Below, one piece after another: positions 26,605-36,277 of a stretch of DNA of 64,000 nt. The DNA lies in assembly GCF_033558715.1 (NCBI RefSeq), contig NZ_CP114606.1, positions 1,364,001 through 1,428,000 of the forward strand. The letters are read 5' to 3'. Position numbers and translations under genes: made by a program. How positions within the stretch are numbered: position 1 is the first letter of the stretch; the number at the start of each line of letters is the position of its first letter. The stretch is from Acinetobacter sp. YWS30-1. GTDB lineage: Bacteria > Pseudomonadota > Gammaproteobacteria > Pseudomonadales > Moraxellaceae. A model generated the notes under the pieces. That model did no database searches, was not told the origin of the DNA, and saw only the letters and a list, made by a program, of their open reading frames with translations.

Positions 26605-27801
26605 ATGTCACAAGCTGTTTGTATACTGGGTGCTACAGGTTCAATTGGTCAAAGTACTTTAAAAATTTTGCAGCAACATCCTGAAGCTTACTCGGTTTTC
26701 GCTGTGACAGCGCAAAGTCGTATTACTGAGCTGGCAGAAATCTGTCAGCAGTATCGTCCTAAAGTGGCGGTAGTACCTGCAAATAAAGTCGATGAACTTT
26801 CTCAGTTGCTACAAGTGCAGGGCTTATCAGATATCGAAATTCTTCAGAACGAAGCGGGCTTAATTTCAGTCGCAGAGCATGCGGATGTTGATATCGTGAT
26901 GGCAGCAATTGTCGGGGCGGCAGGTCTGCTTTCTACATTGGCTGCAGTCAAAGCGGGTAAGCGTGTCCTATTGGCCAATAAAGAAGCCTTGGTCATGTCT
27001 GGTGACATCATGATGCAAGCCGCGCGAGATTATGGTGCACTCTTGTTGCCAGTCGACTCTGAACATAATGCTATTTTCCAGTGCCTGCCTCAAAACTACT
27101 TTGATGCCGAACGCAATGGTCAACCTAAGCTCGGTGTTCATCAGATTTTACTGACTGCTTCTGGCGGTCCATTCCTGAACTATTCTCTTGAACAATTGCA
27201 TGATGTGACACCTGCCCAAGCCTGCAAACATCCAAACTGGTCAATGGGGCAAAAGATTTCCGTAGATTCAGCTACTTTAATGAATAAAGGGCTGGAACTT
27301 ATCGAAGCGTGTCATTTGTTTGCAGTTCAAGAACAATTTGTTACAGTTGTTGTGCATCCACAGAGTATTATTCATTCCATGGTGCAATATGTGGACGGGT
27401 CGACATTGGCACAAATGGGTAACCCGGATATGGGCACGCCAATTGCACATGCTTTGGCATGGCCACAACGGATCAGTACCCATATCCCGGCTCTGGATTT
27501 GTTTAAGCATTCACAACTGAATTTTCAGGAACCGGATGTGGTTCGTTTTCCGGCACTGAAATTAGCGCGTCAAGCCATGAAGAGTGGTGGAATTGCGCCT
27601 ACAATTTTGAATGCGGCCAATGAAATTGCAGTTGCTGCATTTTTAAATCAGCAAATCAGATTTACCCAAATTCCTCAGGTGGTTGAAACTGTCCTGAACC
27701 AGATGGACAATCAACCAGCACACGATCTGGATACTATCCTGCATGCAGATCACACAGCACGAGGTTTATCACAGCAATATGTTGTGAATAAAGGAAGTTA
27801 A
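26605..27801 (+). CDS. dxr: 1-deoxy-D-xylulose 5-phosphate reductoisomerase
   Basis: Second enzyme of the MEP isoprenoid pathway, NADPH-dependent, making 2-C-methylerythritol 4-phosphate; the fosmidomycin target. 398 residues. Visible features are the NADPH motif LGATGSIGQSTL, LANKEALVMSG, the active-site block LPVDSEHNAIFQCLP, the flexible loop SGGPF, HPNWSMGQKISVDSATLMNKGLELIEA and NAANEIAVAAFL. Directly abuts cdsA and precedes rseP by three bases, so translation is tightly packed. Confidence 0.98.
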   Translation: MSQAVCILGATGSIGQSTLKILQQHPEAYSVFAVTAQSRITELAEICQQYRPKVAVVPANKVDELSQLLQVQGLSDIEILQNEAGLISVAEHADVDIVMAAIVGAAGLLSTLAAVKAGKRVLLANKEALVMSGDIMMQAARDYGALLLPVDSEHNAIFQCLPQNYFDAERNGQPKLGVHQILLTASGGPFLNYSLEQLHDVTPAQACKHPNWSMGQKISVDSATLMNKGLELIEACHLFAVQEQFVTVVVHPQSIIHSMVQYVDGSTLAQMGNPDMGTPIAHALAWPQRISTHIPALDLFKHSQLNFQEPDVVRFPALKLARQAMKSGGIAPTILNAANEIAVAAFLNQQIRFTQIPQVVETVLNQMDNQPAHDLDTILHADHTARGLSQQYVVNKGS

Positions 27802-27804
27802 GAC

Positions 27805-29160
27805 ATGAACGCCTTGTTTATTATTGCAGCCGCAATCCTATTACTCGGTCCCTTAATTGCGATTCACGAGTTTGGTCACTACATTGTGGCACGTAAACTG
27901 GGCGTTAAAGTACTGGTCTATTCCATTGGTTTTGGACCAACCCTTCTAAAGTGGACTTCCAAAAAATCCGGTATCCAATATCAGCTTTCAGCTTTGCCTT
28001 TGGGTGGTTATGTCAAAATGCTGGACGAGCGTGAAGGCAGTGTGGCAGAAGAAGACTTGCCTAAAGCCTTTAACCGTCAGCATCCCTGGAAACGTATTGC
28101 CATCGTTGCTGCGGGTCCTCTCATTAACCTGCTTTTAGCTGTTGTCCTGTTTTGGGTACTTTTTTTACCTGCACAGGAACAGCTGAATACTCGTGTAGGT
28201 AAGGTCTTACCAAACACACCTGCAGCCGCGGTACAGATGCAGCCGGGCGACAAGATTGTCGCTGTAGATGGTACACAAGTCGAAACTTGGGAAAAACTGA
28301 GTTATGCCTTGGTGGATCGTGTGGGTGAAACTGGTGTGGTCTCGATTCAGGCGGACCGTGCGGGTGAAAACAAGATATTCCAGTTACCAATTCAGGACTT
28401 TCTTAAAGATCAAAGTCAGTCACCTCTTGATACATTAGGTTTCTTGCCATATCGTCCGGAAATTCCGGCTGTGGTGAGCAAACTGAGTGAAGATGGTGCA
28501 GCCATTCGTCAGGGGCTTAAAGAAGGTGACAAGATTCTGGCCATTGATGGTGTACAGATGAAAGACTGGTTCGATGTGGTACAAGTGGTACAGGCATCAC
28601 CAGAAAAATTACTTAAGATAGATGTATTACGTGGTAATCAGGTCGTGCATCTTCAGGTCATGCCGCAAGGCAAACGTGACAATATGGGGAATGTAACCGG
28701 TATGCTCGGAGTTCAAAGCGATCCGGGCAAGGTGACAATTCCTGCTGAATATAAACAGACGATTCACTATACGCCTGTTGAGGCGATGGTGATGGCCTTT
28801 GACAAGACAGCACATCTGTCTTCAATGATTCTGAACTCGATCGTCAAAATGGTACGTGGTCTGATTGGTCTGGATAATCTTTCTGGCCCGATTACCATTG
28901 CCAAAGTGGCGGGACAAAGCGCGGAAATGGGTTGGGAAACTTTTATTTCCTTTATGGCGCTAATGAGTGTAAGTTTAGGGATATTAAACTTATTGCCAAT
29001 CCCAATGCTTGATGGCGGACATCTGGTTTATTATTTTATCGAATTAATTCGTGGTAAACCTGTTTCTGAACAAATACAATTGGTTGGATTAAAAATTGGT
29101 ATGGTACTGCTCGGCAGTATGATGCTTTTGGCATTATTTAATGACTTTATGCGTTTATAA
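27805..29160 (+). CDS. rseP: Site-2 intramembrane zinc metalloprotease RseP
   Basis: Cleaves transmembrane anti-sigma factors and remnant signal peptides in the inner membrane. 451 residues. The zinc motif HEFGH lies in the first membrane segment (IAIHEFGHYIVARKLGVKVL) and the third ligand in the C-terminal NLLPIPMLDGGHLVYYFIELI. Two PDZ domains lie between: GKVLPNTPAAAVQMQPGDKIVAVDG and VVSKLSEDGAAIRQGLKEGDKILAIDG. Its place directly before bamA links envelope stress control to outer-membrane assembly, as in E. coli. Confidence 0.97.
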   Translation: MNALFIIAAAILLLGPLIAIHEFGHYIVARKLGVKVLVYSIGFGPTLLKWTSKKSGIQYQLSALPLGGYVKMLDEREGSVAEEDLPKAFNRQHPWKRIAIVAAGPLINLLLAVVLFWVLFLPAQEQLNTRVGKVLPNTPAAAVQMQPGDKIVAVDGTQVETWEKLSYALVDRVGETGVVSIQADRAGENKIFQLPIQDFLKDQSQSPLDTLGFLPYRPEIPAVVSKLSEDGAAIRQGLKEGDKILAIDGVQMKDWFDVVQVVQASPEKLLKIDVLRGNQVVHLQVMPQGKRDNMGNVTGMLGVQSDPGKVTIPAEYKQTIHYTPVEAMVMAFDKTAHLSSMILNSIVKMVRGLIGLDNLSGPITIAKVAGQSAEMGWETFISFMALMSVSLGILNLLPIPMLDGGHLVYYFIELIRGKPVSEQIQLVGLKIGMVLLGSMMLLALFNDFMRL

Positions 29161-29198
29161 TAACGTAAATGGAATAATTAACAGCGGAAAAGACTGGC

Positions 29199-31784
29199 AT
29201 GCAGCACACACATTTATTTATGCCTTTGGCACTCGTTAGTGCAATGGCAGTAGCACAACAAGTATATGCGGCAGAAGACTTCATTGTACAAGATATAAAA
29301 TTTGATGGATTGGTACGTTTAACTCCTGAAAATGTGTACGGCTTGGTGCCAATCAACAGTGGTGACCGGGTGAATGATCCGATCATTGCCAATGCGATTC
29401 GTAGCCTGTATGCATCTGGACTATTTGATGACATCAAAGCCGTTCAACAGGGCAATACCTTGGTATTCCAGGTCGTAGAACGTCCGGTAATTTCGAAAAT
29501 TGAGCTGAAAGGCAATAAGCTGATTCCAAAGGAAGCGCTGGAAGAAGGCCTGAAAAAAATGGGTCTGGCTGAAGGTGAGGTACTGAAGAAATCTGCACTG
29601 CAAACAGTCGAAACCGAGCTGGAACAGCAATATATGCAGCAAGGTCGTTATGATGCCGATATTACGGTAACAACGACACCGCGACCAAATAACCGCGTTG
29701 AAGTGCTGATTGATTTTGTTGAAGGTAAAGCCGCTAAAGTTTTTGATATCAATATTATCGGTAATACTGTCTTTAAAGAATCAGATATCAAACAGGCATT
29801 CGCTGTTAAAGAAAGTGGCTGGAGCTCGGTCATTTCGCGTAATGACCGTTATGCACGTGAAAAAATGGCTGCGAGTTTGGAAGCTTTACGTGCGATGTAT
29901 CTGAACCGCGGTTACATCAACTTCAATATTACCAATTCAAGTCTGAATTTGAGTGAAGATAAAAAGAATGTCTTTATTGAAGTTTCAGTCAATGAAGGCG
30001 AACAGTTTAAGTTTGGACAAACCAAATTCCTGGGTGATGCGCTTTATAAACCTGAAGAGCTACAAGCTTTGCAATTGTATAAAGAAGGCGACACATACTC
30101 TCAGGAACGAGTGAATGCGGTCAAGCAGCTATTGCTACGTAAATATGGTAATGCTGGTTATTACTATGCTGAAGTAAATGTTGTACCTCAAATCAATAAC
30201 GAAACTAAACAGGTTGACCTGAACTATTATATTAACCCAGGTCAACAAGTCACTGTGCGTCGGATCAACTTCACAGGTAATTCTAAAACTGCCGATGAGG
30301 TATTACGTCGTGAAATGCGCCAGATGGAAAGTGCGCTGGCAAGCAATGAGAAGATTGACCTGTCTAAAGTACGTTTAGAACGTACTGGTTTCTTCAAAAC
30401 AGTTGATATCAAACCTGTTCGTATTCCGGGATCACCAGATCAGATTGATTTGAATGTGGCAGTTGAAGAGCAGCATTCAGGTACAAGTACTCTAGCTGTT
30501 GGTTTCTCTCAAAGTGGTGGTGTAACGTTCCAGGCTGGTCTAAGTCAGACTAACTTCCTGGGTACAGGGAACAGCGTTTCGATTGATCTGTCACGTTCCG
30601 AAACTCAAGATTATTATAACTTGAGTGTAATGGACCCGTACTTCACGATTGATGGTGTACGGCGCGGTTATAATCTTTACTACCGTAAAACAAAGCTTGA
30701 TGATAATTACAACGTAAATAATTATGTTACAGACAGTTTTGGTGGTGGTATTAATTTTGGTTATCCAATTGATGAGAACCAAAGTGTAAGCCTAGGTCTG
30801 AATATAGATCAGACTGAAGTGACCACAGGGCCATACGTATCTACATATGTACGTGACTATTTACTGGCAAATGGTGGTAAACCTAAAGGTGAAGGGCAAT
30901 ATTGTTCAAGTAATATTATAAAATCTCAATGGGATATTGATAGAGAAAGAGACCCGTCACTACCACGACCTACAAACCCACCTGAAGGTTATTTTGATCT
31001 TCTTTGCCGAGATCAAGGTAATGGAGATATTGGTTTTACATCATTCGATGATAAGTTCGGTGGGGAATTTTTAACTTATAATTTAAATTTAGGTTGGTCT
31101 TATAACACCTTGAACCGTCCAATGTTCCCGACTACAGGTATGTCACATCGTGTCAATGCAGAAATTGCCTTGCCAGGTAGTGATGTGGAATATCAAAAAC
31201 TCACTTATGATGCACAAGCTTTCTTCCCATTAGGCAAAGATTTTGTTTTGCGTGGTTATGGTCGTTTAGGTTATGGTAATGACCTGCCTTTCTACAAGAA
31301 CTTCTATGCCGGTGGTTATGGTTCAGTACGTGGTTATGAAAATAGTACACTTGGACCTAAATATCCTGGAGTAACTTATAATGAATCACGTAAAAAAGAT
31401 TTTGATCCAGAAGAGGTAGGTGGTAACGCTTTAGTCCAGTTTGGTACTGAATTAGTCCTTCCTGTACCATTTAAAGGGGATTGGGCACGTCAGGTTCGTC
31501 CGGTACTCTTTGCTGAAGGAGCTCAAGTATTTGATACCCAATGTGATGTACCATCTGGAAAATTATATTTAACGGGTGATATTAATGATCTGGGTATCAA
31601 TGCAAAACAATACTGTAAAGATAACTTTGGTTTCGATGCAGGCAATATGCGTTATAGCGTAGGTGCTGGTTTCACCTGGATTACCATGATTGGTCCATTA
31701 TCACTAAGCTATGCATACCCGTTGAATGATAAAGACGGTGATGAAACTCAAAATATTCAGTTTGAAATTGGGCGTACTTTCTAA
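29199..31784 (+). CDS. bamA: Outer membrane protein assembly factor BamA
   Basis: Essential Omp85-family core of the BAM complex that inserts beta-barrel proteins. 861 residues. A signal peptide (HLFMPLALVSAMAVAQQVYA) is followed by five POTRA repeats, beginning EDFIVQDIKFDGLVRLTPENVYGLVP. A 16-strand barrel domain starts around residue 420, with the conserved loop-6 motif VRGYE (GGYGSVRGYENSTLGPK) and a terminal aromatic (FEIGRTF) beta signal. A charged, less conserved insertion sits around residues 560-610 in a surface loop. A terminator-like stem separates it from skp. Confidence 0.97.
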   Translation: MQHTHLFMPLALVSAMAVAQQVYAAEDFIVQDIKFDGLVRLTPENVYGLVPINSGDRVNDPIIANAIRSLYASGLFDDIKAVQQGNTLVFQVVERPVISKIELKGNKLIPKEALEEGLKKMGLAEGEVLKKSALQTVETELEQQYMQQGRYDADITVTTTPRPNNRVEVLIDFVEGKAAKVFDINIIGNTVFKESDIKQAFAVKESGWSSVISRNDRYAREKMAASLEALRAMYLNRGYINFNITNSSLNLSEDKKNVFIEVSVNEGEQFKFGQTKFLGDALYKPEELQALQLYKEGDTYSQERVNAVKQLLLRKYGNAGYYYAEVNVVPQINNETKQVDLNYYINPGQQVTVRRINFTGNSKTADEVLRREMRQMESALASNEKIDLSKVRLERTGFFKTVDIKPVRIPGSPDQIDLNVAVEEQHSGTSTLAVGFSQSGGVTFQAGLSQTNFLGTGNSVSIDLSRSETQDYYNLSVMDPYFTIDGVRRGYNLYYRKTKLDDNYNVNNYVTDSFGGGINFGYPIDENQSVSLGLNIDQTEVTTGPYVSTYVRDYLLANGGKPKGEGQYCSSNIIKSQWDIDRERDPSLPRPTNPPEGYFDLLCRDQGNGDIGFTSFDDKFGGEFLTYNLNLGWSYNTLNRPMFPTTGMSHRVNAEIALPGSDVEYQKLTYDAQAFFPLGKDFVLRGYGRLGYGNDLPFYKNFYAGGYGSVRGYENSTLGPKYPGVTYNESRKKDFDPEEVGGNALVQFGTELVLPVPFKGDWARQVRPVLFAEGAQVFDTQCDVPSGKLYLTGDINDLGINAKQYCKDNFGFDAGNMRYSVGAGFTWITMIGPLSLSYAYPLNDKDGDETQNIQFEIGRTF

Positions 31785-31808
31785 GAACACTTTGATCTTA
31801 AATATAAA

Positions 31809-31850
31809 TTTTGCTCATGAAGCCATCAGGTTTTGTGAGCAAAATTTTTT
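31809..31850 (+). terminator. Terminator-like stem between bamA and skp
   Basis: TTTTGCTCA / TGAGCAAAA followed by six T, 25 bases past the bamA stop. Likely a partial terminator within the envelope gene run. Confidence 0.65.
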
Positions 31851-31864
31851 GAATGGGTAAAAAC

Positions 31865-32356
31865 ATGAAAAAAATGATGATGGCAATGGGTATTGCTTTA
31901 GCGGGATTAACTTCATTGTCACATGCAGATGATTACGGAATTGTTGATCTGGAAAAAGTAGTACAAAACAGTATCTATTTAAAGCAGCAAAATGCCACTC
32001 TGGAAAATGAAATCAAGCCGCAAACCGCACAGATTGCACAGTTTCAAAAAGACCTTGCTGCAATCAAGCAAAAAGGCCAGACTGCAAAAACACCAGCAGA
32101 ACGTGAAAAAATAGCCAAAGAATTTGAAGGTAAAGCGACTCAACTGGCAGGGGTGCAGCAACAGGTACAGGCAACCGTGCAAACGCGTATGCAAAGTGTA
32201 AATAAAGCTTTTGAAGGAAATTTGAAGCGTGCTGCTGAACAATTACGCCAAGAAAACAAGCTAGATGTGGTTTTAAATAAAAATTCCGTACTTGCTTATG
32301 ACGCGAAGTATGATTTAACTGATAAAATGATTCAAAAGGTTAATGCAATTAAATAA
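31865..32356 (+). CDS. skp: Periplasmic chaperone Skp (OmpH family)
   Basis: Holdase for unfolded outer-membrane proteins on their way to BAM. 163 residues from the ATG at 31865, which has GGG eight bases upstream; an ATG at 31853 lacks a ribosome site. The signal peptide is MKKMMMAMGIALAGLTSLSHA. The mature chain is the expected long coiled coil (LENEIKPQTAQIAQFQKDLAAIKQ...), rich in Lys, Gln and Ala, ending in YDLTDKMIQKVNAIK. Its position between bamA and lpxD is the conserved one. Confidence 0.94.
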   Translation: MKKMMMAMGIALAGLTSLSHADDYGIVDLEKVVQNSIYLKQQNATLENEIKPQTAQIAQFQKDLAAIKQKGQTAKTPAEREKIAKEFEGKATQLAGVQQQVQATVQTRMQSVNKAFEGNLKRAAEQLRQENKLDVVLNKNSVLAYDAKYDLTDKMIQKVNAIK

Positions 32357-32359
32357 TCG

Positions 32360-33430
32360 ATGAATTATCAAAAACTTCAGTTAGCTGACCTCGCTCGTCT
32401 TGTCCAAGGTGAGTATGTAGGTCAGGCAGATTTATGTTTGAGAGGTTTGGCAAGTCTTGAAAATGCAACCTCTCATGACCTTGCATTTGTCAATGCAGAT
32501 AAATATCTGGAACAGGCAGCTCAGAGTAAGGCGGGCGCTTTAATTGTGACTGCTGAATTAAAAGAGCAGCTAACTTCCCAGCAGAACTTCATTGTCGTAG
32601 CCAATCCTTATCTGGCTTTTGCAATTCTGACTCACGTTTTTGAGAAAAAACATACGATTCAGGGAATTGAAAGTACCGCACAAATTCATCCATCTGCCAT
32701 CATTGCTGACAGTGCCTATATTGGCCACTATGCCGTTATTGGTGAGAATTGTGTGGTGGGTGAAAATACGATTATCCAGTCACACGTTCAGATCGACGAC
32801 CAGGTTGAAATTGGTCGGGACTGTTTTATTGATGCACATGTGACTTTAACAGGTGCTACAAAAATCGGTAATCGTGTTCGGATCCATGCCAATACCGTAA
32901 TTGGTAGTGAAGGTTTTGGGTTTGCACCTTATCAAGGGAAATGGCATCGAATTGCCCAGTTGGGTTCAGTCTGTATTGCAGATGATGTCCGGATCGGTTC
33001 AAACTGTAGTATTGACCGAGGTGCACTGGATGACACAATTCTGGAGCAAGGTGTCATTATTGATAATCTTGTGCAAATTGCCCATAACGTCAAGATTGGT
33101 GAAAACACTGCGATCGCAGCTAAATGCGGGATTGCTGGTAGTACCACGATTGGCAAAAACTGTATTCTCGCGGGGGCTTGTGGGGTAGCAGGACACCTAC
33201 ATATTACCGATAATGTGACCTTGACAGGAATGTCAATGGTGACAAATAACATTACTGAAGAAGGTACTTATTCTTCAGGCATGGGATTGTTGCCAAATCA
33301 GCAATGGAAACGCACAGTGGTTCGCTTAAGACAATTAGCAGATGTGCCATTGACCCAGTTAGTGAAACGATTGGATCATATGCAATCTCAAATTGAGTCC
33401 ATTGAATCAACATTTAAGTTGCGTAAATAA
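32360..33430 (+). CDS. lpxD: UDP-3-O-(3-hydroxyacyl)glucosamine N-acyltransferase LpxD
   Basis: Third step of lipid A synthesis, N-acylation of UDP-3-O-acyl-glucosamine. 356 residues. The N-terminal uridine-binding domain ([19 protein letters not shown]) is followed by a left-handed beta helix of hexapeptide repeats ([22 protein letters not shown] onward). The catalytic His is in the [11 protein letters not shown] region, and [11 protein letters not shown] is the usual turn. The C-terminal helical tail mediates trimer packing. Three bases after skp and directly before fabZ. Confidence 0.97.
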   Translation: MNYQKLQLADLARLVQGEYVGQADLCLRGLASLENATSHDLAFVNADKYLEQAAQSKAGALIVTAELKEQLTSQQNFIVVANPYLAFAILTHVFEKKHTIQGIESTAQIHPSAIIADSAYIGHYAVIGENCVVGENTIIQSHVQIDDQVEIGRDCFIDAHVTLTGATKIGNRVRIHANTVIGSEGFGFAPYQGKWHRIAQLGSVCIADDVRIGSNCSIDRGALDDTILEQGVIIDNLVQIAHNVKIGENTAIAAKCGIAGSTTIGKNCILAGACGVAGHLHITDNVTLTGMSMVTNNITEEGTYSSGMGLLPNQQWKRTVVRLRQLADVPLTQLVKRLDHMQSQIESIESTFKLRK

Positions 33431-33432
33431 TT

Positions 33433-33921
33433 ATGATGACAGAGTCGAATTTGCCTACATTCACGAAGCCTGAATTGCCAATGAATATTCAAAAGATTCG
33501 TGAATATTTGCCCCATCGCTATCCATTCTTACTGGTTGATCGCGTTGTCGATATTACCGAAAATGGCATTGTTGGTTATAAAAACGTCTCAATTAATGAA
33601 GAGTTTCTGCAAGGCCATTTTCCGAACTATCCAATCATGCCAGGCGTATTGATTGTAGAGGCATTAGCACAGATCTCAGGTATCCTTGGTTTTGTCATGA
33701 ATAATGAAACTCCAAAAGAAGGTTCATTATTTCTTTTTGCTGGCGCTGAGAAGGTTAGATTTAAAAAACAAGTGGTTGCTGGCGACCAATTAGTACTTAA
33801 ATCTGAATTAGTGATGCAAAAACGTGGCATTTATAAATATAATTGTATTGCCACAGTAGATGGCATTGTCGCAACAACCGCGGAAATTATGGTTTCCCAT
33901 CTGAAAGTCGAGCAGGCATGA
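33433..33921 (+). CDS. fabZ: 3-hydroxyacyl-ACP dehydratase FabZ
   Basis: Dehydrates 3-hydroxyacyl-ACP in fatty acid elongation and competes with LpxA/LpxD for the same 3-hydroxyacyl-ACP pool, which explains its place between them. 162 residues with an N-terminal extension of about 15 residues (MMTESNLPTFTKPELP). The hot-dog fold has the catalytic His in LPHRYPFLLVDRV and the Glu in GHFPNYPIMPGVLIVEALAQ. The stop codon overlaps the lpxA ATG (ATGA). Confidence 0.97.
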   Translation: MMTESNLPTFTKPELPMNIQKIREYLPHRYPFLLVDRVVDITENGIVGYKNVSINEEFLQGHFPNYPIMPGVLIVEALAQISGILGFVMNNETPKEGSLFLFAGAEKVRFKKQVVAGDQLVLKSELVMQKRGIYKYNCIATVDGIVATTAEIMVSHLKVEQA

Positions 33922-34706
33922 GCAATAACCCCCTAATTCATCCAACTGCCATCATTGACGCATCTGCAGTAATTGCTGCAGATGTACAGATTGGCCCTTA
34001 CTGTATTATTGGGCCAAATGTCACGATTGGTGCTGGTACCAAACTGCATTCACATGTCGTGGTGGGTGGTTTCACACGTATTGGTGAACATAATGAAATT
34101 TTTCAGTTCGCCAGTGTCGGTGAAGTCTGCCAGGATCTGAAATATGCAGGCGAGGAAACCTGGCTGGAAATTGGTGATTATAACAAGATTCGTGAACACT
34201 GCAGTCTGCACCGTGGTACGGTGCAAGACAAAGGTATTACCAAGATTGGCAGTCATAACCTGTTAATGGTAAATACCCATATTGCACATGACTGTATGGT
34301 TGGTGATCATAATATTTTCGCAAATAATGTCGGTGTGGCGGGTCACGTACACGTAGGCGATTATGTCGTGATTGGTGGTAACTCAGGTATTCACCAGTTC
34401 TGTAAAATTGACTCTTACAGCATGATTGGGGGCGCTTCACTGATTCTGAAAGATGTTCCTGCCTATGTGATGGTATCGGGTAATCCGGCACATGCATTTG
34501 CCATGAATGTGGAAGGCATGCGTCGTAAAGGCTGGTCAAAAGACGTGATTAACGGTTTACGTGAATCCTTTAAGCTGATTTACAAATCTGGCTTAACGAC
34601 TCAGGAAGCCATCGAGAAAATCCGTAACGAGATTCTTCCAGAAGTTTCTGAAGCACAACGTCTGATTGATTCACTCGAACAATCAAAGCGTGGCATTGTG
34701 CGCTAA
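33918..34706 (+). CDS. lpxA: UDP-N-acetylglucosamine 3-O-acyltransferase LpxA
   Basis: First step of lipid A synthesis, 262 residues exactly as in E. coli. I chose the ATG at 33918, which overlaps the fabZ stop as ATGA, over the upstream in-frame ATG at 33843 that lies within fabZ. A left-handed beta helix starts LIHPTAIIDASAVIAADVQIGPYC. The catalytic His is in NLLMVNTHIAHDCMVG, and the VGVAGHVHVGDYVVIGGNSGIHQFC block is diagnostic. The C-terminal helical domain begins near GMRRKGWSKDVINGLRESFK. lpxB does not follow here. Confidence 0.98.
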   Translation: MSNNPLIHPTAIIDASAVIAADVQIGPYCIIGPNVTIGAGTKLHSHVVVGGFTRIGEHNEIFQFASVGEVCQDLKYAGEETWLEIGDYNKIREHCSLHRGTVQDKGITKIGSHNLLMVNTHIAHDCMVGDHNIFANNVGVAGHVHVGDYVVIGGNSGIHQFCKIDSYSMIGGASLILKDVPAYVMVSGNPAHAFAMNVEGMRRKGWSKDVINGLRESFKLIYKSGLTTQEAIEKIRNEILPEVSEAQRLIDSLEQSKRGIVR

Positions 34707-34729
34707 GCTAAAGAAATGAAAGTAGAATT

Positions 34730-34761
34730 AAAAAAAGACACCTTCGTGGTGTCTTTTTTTA
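34730..34761 (+). terminator. Terminator ending the envelope gene run (after lpxA)
   Basis: AAAAAAGACACC, TTCG tetraloop, GGTGTCTTTTTTT: a very strong stem with a UUCG loop and T tract, bidirectional for the convergent CpoB-like gene. Confidence 0.9.
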
Positions 34762-34774
34762 TGGGACTTTTTAT

Positions 34775-35578
34775 TTACTTCAAAAATTTAACTTCTTCAG
34801 CTTTCGGATAGTTCTTGAGTAGTTTCGCTTTATATTGCGAAGCAAGAGTAGTGTTCTTTTCTACATCCTTACTAATATTATAAAGCTGATAAAGGGCAGT
34901 AGAGGCTTTTGCAGAATTTGGATAGCGGTCAACCACAATCAGATAATTCTTCTTTGCTTCATTAAAATTCGGTGGGTCAATCGACAGGTTAAATTCGGCT
35001 AACCAGAAGTGAGCATTGCTGATATAGACGCTATTCGGATTATTCTTGATGAAATTCTGCATGGGTGCAATGGCTTTAGCTGCACCACCATTTTTATAGG
35101 TATCCAGTGCAATGGTATAAGCCGCTTTTTCCTGCTCACTCGGCTGTTGCGTTGTAGATGCCTGATTGGTCGCTACTGGAGCATTAGAGCTTACACTGGG
35201 AGAAATATCCTGTTGGTTATCCTCCGCGGGAGTATCTTCAGCAGGTTCAATTTTTTGCTGCAATAGTTCCAGACGTTGATCTAGATCGGCATAGCGGTTG
35301 GTTAATTCGCTCTTTAATCTCTCGATCTCATTTTCTTGTTCTTCGATTTTTCCACGTAAACTGCGTAGATCATTTTCAAGCTGCTGGTTTTTTTGCATAA
35401 GCTGCCAGCTGGTATTGGTCTGAGGTGCATCTGCGCCTGTAGCAATGGCAGATTGAGTGCTGATATTATTTGATTGAGCACCTTGGCTGAGTCCACGTGA
35501 TTCGATAGGAATCGCAGCAAAAAGAGAGGTTGTACAGAGTGCAGTGAGGGCACACAATACCTGTTTCTTAAACATCAT
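34775..35578 (-). CDS. CpoB/YbgF-like periplasmic coiled-coil TPR protein
   Basis: 267 residues with a signal peptide (KKQVLCALTALCTTSLFAA). A coiled coil follows at residues 58-110 (KNQQLENDLRSLRGKIEEQENEIERLK...), then a Ser/Pro/Gln linker, then a C-terminal TPR-like domain: YKNGGAAKAIAPMQNFIKNNPNSVYISNAHFWLAE and AKKNYLIVVDRYPNSAKASTALYQL. This order is that of CpoB (YbgF), which couples outer-membrane constriction to septal peptidoglycan synthesis via Tol-Pal. Here it stands apart from tol-pal genes, so it may be a paralogue. MM or the second Met (35575) may start it. Confidence 0.8.
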   Translation of the reverse strand: MMFKKQVLCALTALCTTSLFAAIPIESRGLSQGAQSNNISTQSAIATGADAPQTNTSWQLMQKNQQLENDLRSLRGKIEEQENEIERLKSELTNRYADLDQRLELLQQKIEPAEDTPAEDNQQDISPSVSSNAPVATNQASTTQQPSEQEKAAYTIALDTYKNGGAAKAIAPMQNFIKNNPNSVYISNAHFWLAEFNLSIDPPNFNEAKKNYLIVVDRYPNSAKASTALYQLYNISKDVEKNTTLASQYKAKLLKNYPKAEEVKFLK

Positions 35579-35824
35579 ATAAGTTCCATGATTCTTGGCG
35601 AGATTATGTATCCGCAGCTCATTTATTCTAAAAGAGATAACCCGTTTATAGCTTCACATTTAAAACGGCATTTTTAGAAATTGCAACAAGGTTTTACAAA
35701 GATCATGTGAATTTCGATATTCATGAATTAATTGTGAAGAATATTAAAAAATCAGCATCTTGGGGTATATTGTTTTTAAAATAATCAAACGGATAGCTTA
35801 TGCCGAAAATTTGAAATACAGGCC

Positions 35825-35852
35825 TTGCAACTTCAATAAAAATCTCTATACT
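35825..35852 (+). promoter_or_regulatory. Promoter of ffs
   Basis: TTGCAA (35825-35830), 16 bp spacer, TATACT (35847-35852), ending 12 bases before the RNA's predicted 5' end. Confidence 0.65.
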
Positions 35853-35864
35853 CTGTTCCTGTAA

Positions 35865-35979
<115 letters not shown>

Positions 35980-36277
35980 GATTTATAATTATAAAATTTC
36001 TCTATTCTCTCTTTATTTTTCAATCTTAATTTCTATTGTTTTCTATTCCTTTTAATCTTTACTTTCAATCTTCTATTCACAGCTGCTTTCGTGGATGCCA
36101 TATTGTTTGGAATATTGAAATTCAATCTTTTGAATAGACTATCTTAATTTGAGCTTTTGAAAGCTTTTTGTTGTTCGGGATTAATTGTAAATTAAGGGAA
36201 ACTATTTAAGTTAAGCAGGATGGCAAAGAGGAAAATAAAAAAATAGCCTAAGCATATTTTTCACAAATACAAAAGAA
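35980..36277. other. Pyrimidine-rich gap downstream of ffs
   Basis: Positions about 35998-36080 are almost all T and C on the plus strand, an unusual run that could serve as ffs termination or a Rho-type site. The rest, up to the recX stop, shows no ORF or RNA gene. Confidence 0.4.
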
